Assembly (NCBI GenBank): GCA_041741455.1
Contig: JBGSJZ010000152.1
Location: forward strand, 104,030-168,029
DNA from: CALESS01 sp041741455
GTDB lineage: Bacteria > Chloroflexota > Anaerolineae > Anaerolineales > Anaerolineaceae
Direction: 5' to 3'
DNA: 64,000 bases
The notes beneath the pieces were generated by a model. It had not been told where the DNA came from, ran no database searches, and worked only from the letters and a program-made list of their open reading frames with translations. Shown here one piece after another: positions 45,043 to 53,990 of this stretch (position 1 is its first letter; each line of letters opens with the position of its first letter). Both the position numbers and the translations under genes were made by a program.

Positions 45043-45050
45043 ATTATAAT
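45043..45050. promoter_or_regulatory. Overlapping bidirectional -10 element
   Basis: The palindrome ATTATAAT contains TATAAT on both strands (45045-45050 plus, 45048-45043 minus). It sits in the 53-base gap between divergent start codons at 45004 and 45058. The plus-strand ATG follows after seven bases, suggesting a leaderless message. Confidence 0.6.
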
Positions 45051-45057
45051 CGATGTT

Positions 45058-45645
45058 ATGGACCAACGAATTTATCATGGAAAAATAACTCCTTCAGATA
45101 TTGCACGTGCGTTAATGAGCCGTTTTCAACGCGGCAACCTGCGTGTCCAACAGATTGGCAGCGGGTCAAAAATGGCGGTGCAAATTGCTACTTCCGAACG
45201 CGCTTCCTCCGGAGGTCAAACTGCTTTGAGCGTCACAATCCAACAGGTTGTCGATGGTGTGGCTATTCAGGTCGGAAAACAAGCCTGGATGGGGGTAGCT
45301 GCTTCTCTGGGAATGAGCGCATTAGCAACTTTGATGAATCCCTGGAATTTATTGAATCGCCTGGATGATATCGCCCAGGATATTGAATACCTCCAGCTTT
45401 CCGAAGAGGTTTGGAGGGTAATTGAAAATGAAACTCGAGTTCTGGGGGCTGGTTTTGAATTGAGTGAGCGCTTACGCCGCTTGGTCTGTGGCTTCTGTGA
45501 TACTGCTAATCCGGTCGGGGAACCTAACTGCATCGCCTGTGGCGCTCCTCTCGGCAAGAGCCAACCTGCCACGTGCAAACGCTGTGGCTTCGTCGTCCGG
45601 CGTGCGGAGCACCAGTGTCCAAATTGCGGCAATTCTGTCAATTAA
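45058..45645 (+). CDS. Zinc-ribbon protein of unknown function
   Basis: 195 residues. The N-terminal ~140 residues are unrecognised and contain a possible hydrophobic patch (WMGVAASLGMSALATLM). The C-terminus has two zinc ribbons built from C-x-x-C pairs: CGFCD with CIACG, then CKRCG with CPNCG. No ribosome site is seen, and the -10 element lies seven bases upstream. A regulatory or adaptor role is possible but not shown. Confidence 0.78.
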   Translation: MDQRIYHGKITPSDIARALMSRFQRGNLRVQQIGSGSKMAVQIATSERASSGGQTALSVTIQQVVDGVAIQVGKQAWMGVAASLGMSALATLMNPWNLLNRLDDIAQDIEYLQLSEEVWRVIENETRVLGAGFELSERLRRLVCGFCDTANPVGEPNCIACGAPLGKSQPATCKRCGFVVRRAEHQCPNCGNSVN

Positions 45646-45729
45646 GGTTTTCTTATTACTCTTGCCATCTAAAAACAATTCCATCACCGATATTCCTAAC
45701 AAATTAGTCTTGCATCCTTCTTATCAGGT

Positions 45730-45757
45730 TTGATGATCTTGACCACTACTGTATAAT
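45730..45757 (+). promoter_or_regulatory. Promoter upstream of degV
   Basis: TTGATG (45730-45735) and a perfect TATAAT (45752-45757) are 16 bases apart, about 50 bases before the start codon at 45809. An AAGGATGG ribosome site follows. Confidence 0.5.
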
Positions 45758-45808
45758 TAATTCATTGTTAGATCCTTCCAATCATTTTTCAAAGGATGGA
45801 ACCAAATC

Positions 45809-46651
45809 ATGATCAAGATTATTGCTGATACCACTTCCTGTATTCCTCCAAAGCACGCTGCTGAATTGGGGATTCCATACCTTCCTCAAATCATTATTTT
45901 TGGGGAGGAATCCTTTCGGGATGACACGGAATTGACTGTTTCACAATTCCTTGAAAAATTAAAAAGCTCTTCTATCATGCCAAAGACTTCAGCGCCTTCT
46001 CCAGAAATGTATAGACCCATATATGAAGAACTGTCAGCCCAGGGACACACCATAATCGTTCTGGTACCATCGTCAGAAGTGAGCGGCACCATTCGAGGTG
46101 CTACTGTCGCAGCCCAAGAGTTTCCGGGGGCAGATATTCGCATCATCGATACCCGAACTGTTGCAGCCGGTCTAGGAAGTCTGGTTTTAGAAACATGGAA
46201 ATGGGTGCAATCAGGTCTGGATGCTGATACGATTGTAAATCGCATCATGGCCTTATCGAAACGTGAACGCGTTTATTTCGTGGTTGACACACTTGAATAT
46301 CTATATAAGAATGGACGGATTGGTGCCGCAAAGGCCCTATTTGGAAGCATTTTACAAGTCAAGCCCATTTTGACATTGACTGATGGAAAAGTGTCTCCAT
46401 TTGAATCCCAGAGAACCCAGCGAAAAGCTCATGCACGGCTGAGAGAGTTGGTTTTGGATCAGTGCCCGCATAGTCCAGAATCCTTATTGAAAATCCAGCA
46501 TGGATCAGCGCTGGAAGAAGCAATGTCGATGGCAGAAGAGTTCAGAGAAAAACTGGGTATTTCTGACATCCCAATCTACGAACTCCCACCAGCGATACTA
46601 ACTCATGCAGGTCCAGGTGTGATCAGCGCGAGCTTCTTCATTGCGGAGTAA
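45809..46651 (+). CDS. DegV family fatty-acid-binding protein
   Basis: 280 residues. It starts IKIIADTTSCIPPKHAAELG, the DegV DST-x-D/C-like opening. It contains PKTSAPSPEMYRPIYEEL, SSEVSGTIRGATVAA, IRIIDTRTVAAGLG and EYLYKNGRIGAAKALFG. DegV/FakB proteins bind a fatty acid for phosphorylation by FakA; no fakA is adjacent. A promoter and ribosome site precede it, and a terminator follows. Confidence 0.92.
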   Translation: MIKIIADTTSCIPPKHAAELGIPYLPQIIIFGEESFRDDTELTVSQFLEKLKSSSIMPKTSAPSPEMYRPIYEELSAQGHTIIVLVPSSEVSGTIRGATVAAQEFPGADIRIIDTRTVAAGLGSLVLETWKWVQSGLDADTIVNRIMALSKRERVYFVVDTLEYLYKNGRIGAAKALFGSILQVKPILTLTDGKVSPFESQRTQRKAHARLRELVLDQCPHSPESLLKIQHGSALEEAMSMAEEFREKLGISDIPIYELPPAILTHAGPGVISASFFIAE

Positions 46652-46667
46652 ATCAAATACTCATTAG

Positions 46668-46700
46668 AACCGGCTGCGGTGACGCCAACCGCAGCCGGTT
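46668..46700 (+). terminator. Intrinsic terminator after degV
   Basis: A 13-base perfect GC-rich stem (46668-46680 with 46688-46700) and a seven-base loop are followed by ACTTTAT, a weak U-tract. Confidence 0.75.
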
Positions 46701-46710
46701 ACTTTATAAC

Positions 46711-47424
46711 ATGCGCTTCTTAAGCCAGCAATTATCAATTATTATGAGTTCTGTTACTCTGCCTTCCATCATTTATTCAGATCCCCATCTGATTTGTATC
46801 AACAAGCCTGCAGGTTTGCGCAGTCTGCCCGATGGTTACCAACCGGAGTTACCTCACGTCCGTTTGCTCCTTGAATCTGAATTCGGTCGTCTGTGGATTG
46901 TGCATCGTCTTGATAAAGACACAAGTGGTATTCTGCTGTTGGCCCGCTCTTCCGAAGTGCACAGAATTCTCAACCAACAATTTCAAGACCGGGTAATTTC
47001 TAAGGCATATCACGCCATCGTTCAGGGTTGTCCATCCTGGGAATCAATCAATATTGACGCCCCTCTTCTAGTTGATGGAGATCGTCGTCACAGAACCGTG
47101 GTTCATCATTCATTGGGTAAAACCGCCAATACTCATTGTAATATACTCAAACGGTTGCATAAAAACGCGCTCCTTTTTGTTCATCCACTTACTGGCTATA
47201 CGCATCAAATTCGCGCCCATTTATCTCATTGTGGATTTCCTCTATTGGCTGATGTACTTTACGGTGCCTCACCGCCTAACGACTTGGATATCATGCATCG
47301 CACTGCCCTTCATGCTTATCATCTACAATTTTCCCATCCAATTTCAGGTGAAGTTATGGAATTGTTTGCCCCTTATCCTGATGATTTCACTGCCTACGTA
47401 AACCAAAACCAGCCCGTTGATTAA
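46711..47424 (+). CDS. RluA-family pseudouridine synthase
   Basis: 237 residues. The catalytic Asp lies in IVHRLDKDTSGILLLAR (around residue 72). The family blocks INKPAGL, HPLTGYTHQIRAHLSHCGFPLLADVLYG and RTALHAYHLQF are present. It modifies uridine in rRNA or tRNA; the exact site is unknown. There is no S4 domain, as in RluA/RluC-short forms. The start is uncertain: ATG at 46711 or at 46744, neither with a ribosome site. Confidence 0.9.
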   Translation: MRFLSQQLSIIMSSVTLPSIIYSDPHLICINKPAGLRSLPDGYQPELPHVRLLLESEFGRLWIVHRLDKDTSGILLLARSSEVHRILNQQFQDRVISKAYHAIVQGCPSWESINIDAPLLVDGDRRHRTVVHHSLGKTANTHCNILKRLHKNALLFVHPLTGYTHQIRAHLSHCGFPLLADVLYGASPPNDLDIMHRTALHAYHLQFSHPISGEVMELFAPYPDDFTAYVNQNQPVD

Positions 47425-47434
47425 CGGGCTGGTT
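47407..47434. terminator. Bidirectional terminator between the pseudouridine synthase and hppA
   Basis: A 12-base perfect stem (47407-47418 with 47423-47434) and a GATT loop. The plus strand continues TCTTTA. The minus strand continues TTGGTTT. The pseudouridine synthase stop codon lies inside it. Confidence 0.75.
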
Positions 47435-47451
47435 TCTTTACGATTTTTCTT

Positions 47452-49782
47452 TTACTTCTTCTGAATCTGTTCCCCTAGTTCCGGAATGGATTTACTGGAT
47501 TGAGCAATCGCCCAGATGATAGCTGCCAGCATAACCGCTGCCACTATCCAAACGATGATGCTCTTCGGATCCACAGCCACGATGATGGGAGCAGCCAAAA
47601 GACTGATCAAGTTTACAACCTTGATCATTGGGTTCAAGGCTGGTCCTGCGGTATCTTTTAATGGATCGCCGACGGTATCTCCAACCACACTGGCTTTGTG
47701 TCGTTCCGATCCCTTCCCAGTGTTCGCCACAAGGTTGCGCTCTTCATCTTCGATGGATTTCTTTGCATTGTCCCAGGCGCCACCTGCATTTGCCATAAAT
47801 ACTGCCAGTAATTGGCCGCTCAAGATAACGCCAGCCAGAAAACCACCCAGTGCTTCAACCTGCAGCACCAGACCGACCAGAAGCGGGAGCAATACTGAAA
47901 TCGTTGCCAGGGGGATGAGTTCCTTCTGGGCAGACTGGGTGGAGATATCCACAACCCGGCCATAATCGGGTTTTTTGGTTCCTTCCATGATCCCAGGTTG
48001 CAAAAATTGCGCCCGGACTTCTTCAACAATCTGTCCAGCCGCCCTGGAGACTGCCCGAATGGATAAGGCACTGATCAACCAGGGTAAGGCGCCACCAATC
48101 AAGAATCCAACGAAAACCTTGGTATCCGAAATGCGAATCGCAGTAAGAATTTGATCTGCAGCTACGCCCAAATTTAGCTGAACCTTACCGACATCAGTAA
48201 TATACGATGCAAACAAACTGACGGCGGCAATGACCGCCGAGGCGATTGCCACACCTTTGGTAATAGCCTTGGTCGTATTTCCGACTGCATCCAGGTCAGC
48301 TAGAATCTGGCGCGCTTTTTTGGTTTCCGGATCAGTCTGGCCATGCCAGGACATTTCCGCCACGCCGTTGGCATTATCTGAAATTGGACCGTAGGAGTCC
48401 ATCGCAACATTATTTCCGGTGTGACTGAGCATACCAATACCAATCATGGCTACTGCATAGAGCACATACAATGGATTGGATTCTCCTCCATACAGCATCA
48501 ACGCCAGGATGAAAGACACGGCAATCACTAACAGGGCGTAAACACTGGATTCCATACCAGTAGAAAGGCCGTTCAAGATGGTTGTAGCCGGGCCGAATTT
48601 CGTAGCTTTGACGATTTCCTTAACAGGTTTTCGGTTGGTTGCCGTAAAGTATGCCGTCAATGGATTGAAAGCAACCGCCAGGCCAACGCCTATGGAGGTC
48701 AATGCAGCCATCCGCCAGTCGCCAGCATAAAGAATAGCAACCAGGAACGAGAATATCACAGTATTGATACTGGATACTTCATACGACCGGAACATCGCAC
48801 CTTCTGCGTCATGCGCTCTTAAGAATTTGATCGGGATTCGCTCCCAGATTGGTACGGTGAATGTTCCAATAATCGAGGAGATAACCCCAATTCCACGGAT
48901 GATTAATGGGTAAACAATCCACTTCAGGCTCTTGTCGGGATCTATCTGAACCAAGGCCAGGCCAAGGATCAACGCAGAGACAATGGTCACTTCGTAGGAT
49001 TCAAAGATATCCGCAGCCATCCCCGCGCAATCACCCACATTATCGCCAACCAAATCTGCAACAACGGCTGCATTTCGAGGATCATCTTCAGGAATGTCTT
49101 TTTCCACCTTACCAACCAGGTCTGCACCTACATCTGCAGCTTTGGTGTAAATGCCACCACCTACCCGCATAAACAGGGCAAGCAGGGTTCCACCAAAACC
49201 GAATCCCAACAAAACGTCAGGTGAGGCTTTTCCAAAGATAATGAAGATGACCGTTCCGCCCAGAAGACCCAATCCATCGGTCAACATTCCGGTGACAGTG
49301 CCGGAATAATAGGCAATGGAAAGCGCCTCGTTGAGGGACCGACGAGCGGCTGAAGCAGCGCGCACATTGGCTTCAATTGCCATTCTCATGCCCAACTGAC
49401 CAACAATGAGCGAGAAGGAAGCACCCAAGATGAAGGCTACTGCCCGACCAACAGCAATAACAATTTGGGCCGATTGTCCGAATTCCTCGAACGCTTCAAC
49501 TGAAGGCTTGACGACATAGACACTAAGAAATAGCGCCACCATCAGTAATCCAACAGCAGGGAGAATCGTTTTCAGTTGGCGATTCAGATAGCTATTGGCT
49601 CCTTCTTTGATGGCATTCCAAACTTCTTTCATTTTCGGAGTGCCATCATCTTTCTTCATCACGCCGCCCCGTAACCACCAGGCATACAGCAAGCTGATGA
49701 ACGCAACAACAAGAACGCCAATAATGGCGATCTGCTCAAAGCCATTCAATCCGTGCCTTGAGAAAAGCCCAAATATATCCAT
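47452..49782 (-). CDS. hppA: Membrane-bound proton-translocating pyrophosphatase, K+-independent type
   Basis: A 776-residue, ~16-helix ion pump coupled to pyrophosphate hydrolysis. The substrate site is visible as DVGADLVGKVEKDIPEDDPRN followed by VVADLVGDNVGDCAG. A second Asp-rich loop is VVGDTVGDPLKDTAGP. The determinant of potassium dependence reads GNTTKA, with Lys where K+-dependent enzymes have Ala; established work on the family links this Lys to potassium independence and proton transport. A GGAGGGAG ribosome site precedes the ATG. Confidence 0.95.
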   Translation of the reverse strand: MDIFGLFSRHGLNGFEQIAIIGVLVVAFISLLYAWWLRGGVMKKDDGTPKMKEVWNAIKEGANSYLNRQLKTILPAVGLLMVALFLSVYVVKPSVEAFEEFGQSAQIVIAVGRAVAFILGASFSLIVGQLGMRMAIEANVRAASAARRSLNEALSIAYYSGTVTGMLTDGLGLLGGTVIFIIFGKASPDVLLGFGFGGTLLALFMRVGGGIYTKAADVGADLVGKVEKDIPEDDPRNAAVVADLVGDNVGDCAGMAADIFESYEVTIVSALILGLALVQIDPDKSLKWIVYPLIIRGIGVISSIIGTFTVPIWERIPIKFLRAHDAEGAMFRSYEVSSINTVIFSFLVAILYAGDWRMAALTSIGVGLAVAFNPLTAYFTATNRKPVKEIVKATKFGPATTILNGLSTGMESSVYALLVIAVSFILALMLYGGESNPLYVLYAVAMIGIGMLSHTGNNVAMDSYGPISDNANGVAEMSWHGQTDPETKKARQILADLDAVGNTTKAITKGVAIASAVIAAVSLFASYITDVGKVQLNLGVAADQILTAIRISDTKVFVGFLIGGALPWLISALSIRAVSRAAGQIVEEVRAQFLQPGIMEGTKKPDYGRVVDISTQSAQKELIPLATISVLLPLLVGLVLQVEALGGFLAGVILSGQLLAVFMANAGGAWDNAKKSIEDEERNLVANTGKGSERHKASVVGDTVGDPLKDTAGPALNPMIKVVNLISLLAAPIIVAVDPKSIIVWIVAAVMLAAIIWAIAQSSKSIPELGEQIQKK

Positions 49783-49932
49783 ACTCCCTCCGTCTGATGT
49801 TTAAATGGGGATTGGTTGGATCGGCTCGCATAATTACCGAATTCCAACGCAGTGTACTTATTTTACTCAAACCGTTATGAATGTCAATCAAATTTTGGAA
49901 CATTAGCATTTGATTAGAAAATCACAAACTAG

Positions 49933-49962
49933 TTGACTTCACCTATTCATTAATTGTATATT
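49933..49962 (+). promoter_or_regulatory. Promoter of the Gld-type ABC operon
   Basis: TTGACT (49933-49938) and TATATT (49957-49962) are separated by 18 bases, about 108 bases before the first start codon. The rest of the gap 49783-50070 shows nothing else I can name. Confidence 0.55.
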
Positions 49963-50070
49963 GTTATGCGGCTCTAATCCGGCCATATTTTTATGTTAAC
50001 TCTTCGGGCGGAACCTGGTTTCCGCTCATTTAATCCCTGAGATTTTTCAGGTCTTTCGGAGGAACCATTC

Positions 50071-51057
50071 ATGATCCAGGTTCAAGGTCTGACCAAAGAT
50101 TACGGCAAACGCCGTGCAATTCATGACATGACATTCAACGCGAAGGAAAGCGAAATCTTGGGTTTCCTTGGTCCCAACGGAGCTGGGAAAACTACGACAA
50201 TGCGTATTCTTGCCGGATACCTTCCGCCTACCATGGGCAAGGTCACTATTGGCGGGTGGGATCTGATGGAGCACTCCATCGAGGTTCGTACGATGATTGG
50301 TTATCTACCTGAAACCGTTCCGCTATATCCAGAAATGACCGTCCTTGATTACTTGGTATTCATGGCAGATTTGCGGCATGTCAAGCAATCTAAACAACGG
50401 GCGAAGGATGTAATAAAGATGGTAAATATGGAAGATCGCCAGACGGGTTACATCGGCAATCTTTCCAAAGGAATGCGTCAACGGATCGGACTAGCTCAGG
50501 CCCTATTGCACGAACCGAAAGTATTAATTCTGGATGAACCCACGATAGGTCTTGATCCATCCCAGATTATCGAAGTACGATCTCTGATCCAGGAACTTGG
50601 CCAGGAACGAACTATATTGCTTTCGACCCACATTCTTTCTGAAGCCCAACAGGTTTGCAACCGAGTTCTGATTATCAATAAAGGGCACATTGTTGCCGAA
50701 GACTCTCCTGAACACCTGCAAGCGCGACTTACTGGCGCTCAGAGGGTTGCCATCAAAGTTCAAGGCGATGCTGATGAATTGGCGTCTGTGATTGCTGCCA
50801 CACCCGGGGTAACGTTAATTTTGCCTCATCCTAATGGCGAGTTGGAATTTGAAACGGCATTGGGAGAAGATGTGCGAGCTCAGGTCGCGAAATCCATCAT
50901 TACTGCTGGATTTGACTTGCTGGAATTTCACACCGTCAGTCTCAGTCTGGAAGAAATTTTCTTGCAGTTAATTCGAGATGAAGATGCCGCTTTCCTGGAT
51001 GGAGATTCCGCTGTTTCTTCTCACAAAAACAGACGGGAAGGAATTAAATATGCGTAA
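50071..51057 (+). CDS. ABC transporter ATP-binding protein (GldA-like)
   Basis: 328 residues. It has Walker A LGPNGAGKTTTMRILAG (around residues 38-46), the signature LSKGMRQRIGLAQAL, Walker B VLILDEPTIGLDPSQ and the switch His in LLSTHILSEAQQ. A C-terminal extension of ~90 residues is typical of the ABC-2 and Gld subgroup. CGGAGGA precedes the ATG. It energises the permease encoded by the next gene. Confidence 0.92.
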   Translation: MIQVQGLTKDYGKRRAIHDMTFNAKESEILGFLGPNGAGKTTTMRILAGYLPPTMGKVTIGGWDLMEHSIEVRTMIGYLPETVPLYPEMTVLDYLVFMADLRHVKQSKQRAKDVIKMVNMEDRQTGYIGNLSKGMRQRIGLAQALLHEPKVLILDEPTIGLDPSQIIEVRSLIQELGQERTILLSTHILSEAQQVCNRVLIINKGHIVAEDSPEHLQARLTGAQRVAIKVQGDADELASVIAATPGVTLILPHPNGELEFETALGEDVRAQVAKSIITAGFDLLEFHTVSLSLEEIFLQLIRDEDAAFLDGDSAVSSHKNRREGIKYA

Positions 51058-51784
51058 TATTTGGACCATTGCCCGCCGGGAACTCAAACTCTACTTCATC
51101 AGCCCAATTGCTTATATTGTGATTCTAGTAACCCTGTTCATCCTGGGATTGATTTTTTATGTCAACATCCTGGCAGCGTACATGCAGCAATACACTCCCC
51201 CAACCATCCAAGTAGTCATTGGACCTTTGGTCACCATCTTTCTTTTCTCGGTTCCCGCACTCACCATGCGAACCATTGCTGAGGAGACCCGCTCTGGCAC
51301 ATTGGAGCTAGTGATGACCTCACCAGTTCGCGATTGGGAGTTGATCATCGGTAAGTGGTTTGGCGCTATGCTCTTCTACCTGGTGATCCTGGCAACCACC
51401 TGGGTTTTTGCTATCGAGCTGAATCTAATTGTCACACCGGGGATTGACCAGGGTTTACTGATCAGTAATTACATTGGTCTAATATTGCTCACTGGTTTCT
51501 TTATTTCAATAGGCGTGTTTGCCTCATCTCTTTTCAGCAACCAAATCGCTGCGTTTTTCACAGGATTGGGTATCTTACTATCCTTCTGGTTGATCGGTTT
51601 ACCCTCCCAGGCCATGGGAGCATTCGGAAGCGATTTCCTCAGTTATCTCGATGTTGGTAATCACTTTTACAATTCTTTCTATCTAGGCGTTATTGATCTG
51701 AAAGATGTAGTCTATTACCTCACTGGAATTGCGCTTTTCCTTTTTTTGGGAAAAGCTATGATCGAAATTCGGAGGTGGCGTTAA
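51050..51784 (+). CDS. ABC-2 type permease (GldF-like)
   Basis: A 244-residue membrane protein with six helices. It starts MRNIWTIARRELKLYFISP and contains TIAEETRSGTLELVMTSPVRDWELIIGKW, the ABC-2 signature. The ATG at 51050 overlaps the ATPase stop by eight bases with GGAAGGA upstream. The frame opens earlier, inside the ATPase gene, but that part is rejected. Confidence 0.9.
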   Translation: MRNIWTIARRELKLYFISPIAYIVILVTLFILGLIFYVNILAAYMQQYTPPTIQVVIGPLVTIFLFSVPALTMRTIAEETRSGTLELVMTSPVRDWELIIGKWFGAMLFYLVILATTWVFAIELNLIVTPGIDQGLLISNYIGLILLTGFFISIGVFASSLFSNQIAAFFTGLGILLSFWLIGLPSQAMGAFGSDFLSYLDVGNHFYNSFYLGVIDLKDVVYYLTGIALFLFLGKAMIEIRRWR

Positions 51785-53328
51785 TGAAGACAAACTTTAA
51801 GCGCTTCGCTCCTTTTTCTCTGTACTTTGCTGGGTTGTTCGCACTTGTTGCCATCATACTTTTCATCTTGCAAGGCTCCTTCACTCTTCCGGTTCAGATT
51901 AGTCTTGGCCTGATCCTGATTAGTGTTGCATTGGCAGTCTTATTAAACCCACAAAAAGCCAGAGAAATCTTTACCGGACGACAGGCCCGTTATGGAAGCA
52001 ATGTGTTGATTGCTTTTATCGCTTTCTTGGGAATTGTCGTTGCTTTGAATTTCATTGTCAATGAAAATTCTGTCCGCTGGGATTTGACGGAAGACAAGGA
52101 GCATTCATTGGCTCCTGAGACCATAAAGGTATTAAAAAGCCTGCAATCCCCTGTTCAGGCGAATGCGTTTTTTACAGCCTCGTACCCTTCCGAAACCACT
52201 GCCAATATATTGGATAGCTTTAAATTCAATTCAAATGGCATGTTCGACTACAGGTTCATCAATCCTGATTCTGAGCCGATATTAGCCCAACAAGCCGGCA
52301 TAACCCAGGATGGTTCCGTTGTAATTACGATGGACGGCCGATCGGAAATCCTGACCTATTCCACCGAGCAAATTGTAGCGTCTGCCCTGGTGCGCCTCTC
52401 AAACCCAGGTGAGAGAACCGTCTATTTCTTGACAGGCCATGGCGAATTCGATACTACCTCCATCGGAGATGCAGGTCTTTCACAGATTGTTACTACGCTT
52501 GAGTCAAAGAACTATACGGTTAAAACACTCGACTTGCTCACCAATCCGACGATTCCAACCGATGCCTTGAGCGTCGTTGTCGCCGGCAATAATCAGAATT
52601 TAAACGAAACCGAATTACAAGTTCTAAAGAATTATCAAGATGCTGGCGGAGCGCTCGTCATTTGGTCTACTCCAAAAATCTTGACCGATATTGGCGAATC
52701 CACGGAATCCTTGGCGAATTACCTATCAACCAATTGGGGGATCGCATTAGGGAACGATATGATTGTGGACTTAAATATCGACCCTCCCATCATTGCCTAT
52801 GGCGCCACATATGCCCAACACCCCATTACCGATAACATGACCACCCTCGCTACCCTATTTCCCAGGGCGCGCAGCGTTACAAGTCCGGGTAGTCCTGAAA
52901 ATGTCAACCTGACTCTCCTTATTTCGACTGCGGAAAACTCTTGGGCTGAGACTGAGATGAGCAGCCTGGAAAACAACCAGGTGTCTCCAGATGAAGGCAA
53001 AGACCTTCTTGGTCCTGTTCCCTTGGCCTACGCTGGTGAAAACAGCAACACAGGTGCCCGGATTGTGGTTGTCGGTAACGCAGAATTTGCCACGAACGCC
53101 TTTTATTCCCAGTATGGAAACCTGGACATGGCAATCAACATGATTGATTGGGCATCGGCTCAAGATAATTTATTGAACTTAACCAGCAAACAGAGCACCA
53201 CTCGATCCCTGATTACCCCAACTGTGACCACCCAGAACCTTTTATTGCTGGTATCGGTGATCCTTTTGCCTGGTATTGTTTTGGTAATTGGCGTGGTTGT
53301 CTGGGTTCAGCGTCGGAAACGAGGGTAG
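51784..53328 (+). CDS. GldG-family ABC auxiliary protein
   Basis: 514 residues. There are three N-terminal helices (~10-30, 36-53 and 68-87) and a large extracytoplasmic domain. It begins RWDLTEDKEHSLAPETIKVL, the hallmark of GldG/ABC_transp_aux, and a C-terminal helix (~485-508) closes the protein. GldG works with GldA-GldF in a transporter first known from gliding Bacteroidetes; in other phyla the substrate is unknown. The start ATG overlaps the permease stop by one base (TAATG), with GGAGG upstream. Confidence 0.9.
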   Translation: MKTNFKRFAPFSLYFAGLFALVAIILFILQGSFTLPVQISLGLILISVALAVLLNPQKAREIFTGRQARYGSNVLIAFIAFLGIVVALNFIVNENSVRWDLTEDKEHSLAPETIKVLKSLQSPVQANAFFTASYPSETTANILDSFKFNSNGMFDYRFINPDSEPILAQQAGITQDGSVVITMDGRSEILTYSTEQIVASALVRLSNPGERTVYFLTGHGEFDTTSIGDAGLSQIVTTLESKNYTVKTLDLLTNPTIPTDALSVVVAGNNQNLNETELQVLKNYQDAGGALVIWSTPKILTDIGESTESLANYLSTNWGIALGNDMIVDLNIDPPIIAYGATYAQHPITDNMTTLATLFPRARSVTSPGSPENVNLTLLISTAENSWAETEMSSLENNQVSPDEGKDLLGPVPLAYAGENSNTGARIVVVGNAEFATNAFYSQYGNLDMAINMIDWASAQDNLLNLTSKQSTTRSLITPTVTTQNLLLLVSVILLPGIVLVIGVVVWVQRRKRG

Positions 53329-53329
53329 T

Positions 53330-53884
53330 ATGATTCGCCGTTCTACTTTCATCCTGCTCTTACTCTTTCTTGTGTTGGCTGTTCTGGCGATTGCTTTTCA
53401 GCAGACCTGGTTTGAGAAGGAGGAGGTTGAACCCACCCCTATCGTACAACCTAAGTTGCTGGAGGAATTTCCGCTTGAAACCCTTTATTTGTTACAAGTT
53501 TCAGAAAACAACCAGATTTCATTGGAGCTCACCAAACAATCGGATGGTAATTGGGCAATCTCAATCCCTGCAGGCACACAAACTGATGACGGAAAAATCG
53601 AACGTCTTCTTACCACCTTGTATGACCTCACTCCAACTGGAACGGTCTCAGTAGACACTGCCTTGGAAGCCCTGGGTATATCACCAGAAAGTTCAAAAAT
53701 TCTACTGGAGAACACATCCGGAGAATCTTTGGTTTTACACATCGGCACATTAACCCCTACCAGCAGCGGGTATTTTCTACAGGTTAATAATAAGCCCGCT
53801 GTCGTAGTTTCCAAGTACGGTTTGCAGGAACTGATCTCTTTATTACAACCGGGGTCGCTTCTATCGACAAATCCAACACCTTAA
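53330..53884 (+). CDS. DUF4340 domain protein
   Basis: 184 residues with an N-terminal anchor (~6-24) and a DUF4340 extracytoplasmic domain: ISLELTKQSDGNWAISIPAG then IERLLTTLYDLTPT, typical of this family, which regularly follows gldG genes. The ATG lies one base after the GldG stop, with GAGGG upstream. It is probably the fourth subunit of the ABC system. Confidence 0.85.
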   Translation: MIRRSTFILLLLFLVLAVLAIAFQQTWFEKEEVEPTPIVQPKLLEEFPLETLYLLQVSENNQISLELTKQSDGNWAISIPAGTQTDDGKIERLLTTLYDLTPTGTVSVDTALEALGISPESSKILLENTSGESLVLHIGTLTPTSSGYFLQVNNKPAVVVSKYGLQELISLLQPGSLLSTNPTP

Positions 53885-53908
53885 TTTAGAAATTGGTTAT
53901 TCAGGGTA

Positions 53909-53937
53909 TTGAAAAAAAGTTCAAATGATTGTATCCT
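53909..53937 (+). promoter_or_regulatory. Promoter upstream of the primary sigma factor gene
   Basis: TTGAAA (53909-53914) and TATCCT (53932-53937) are spaced by 17 bases, about 54 bases before the start codon. Confidence 0.45.
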
Positions 53938-53990
53938 GATACTCAGAATAACTGTTGATTAGATTAGAGAAAAGGCGCGCACACTAATAT

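Noticed and set aside
47516..47965. A 149-residue open frame antisense to hppA
   Set aside because: The region encodes highly conserved pyrophosphatase helices on the other strand, and the antisense frame has no ribosome site or recognisable content.
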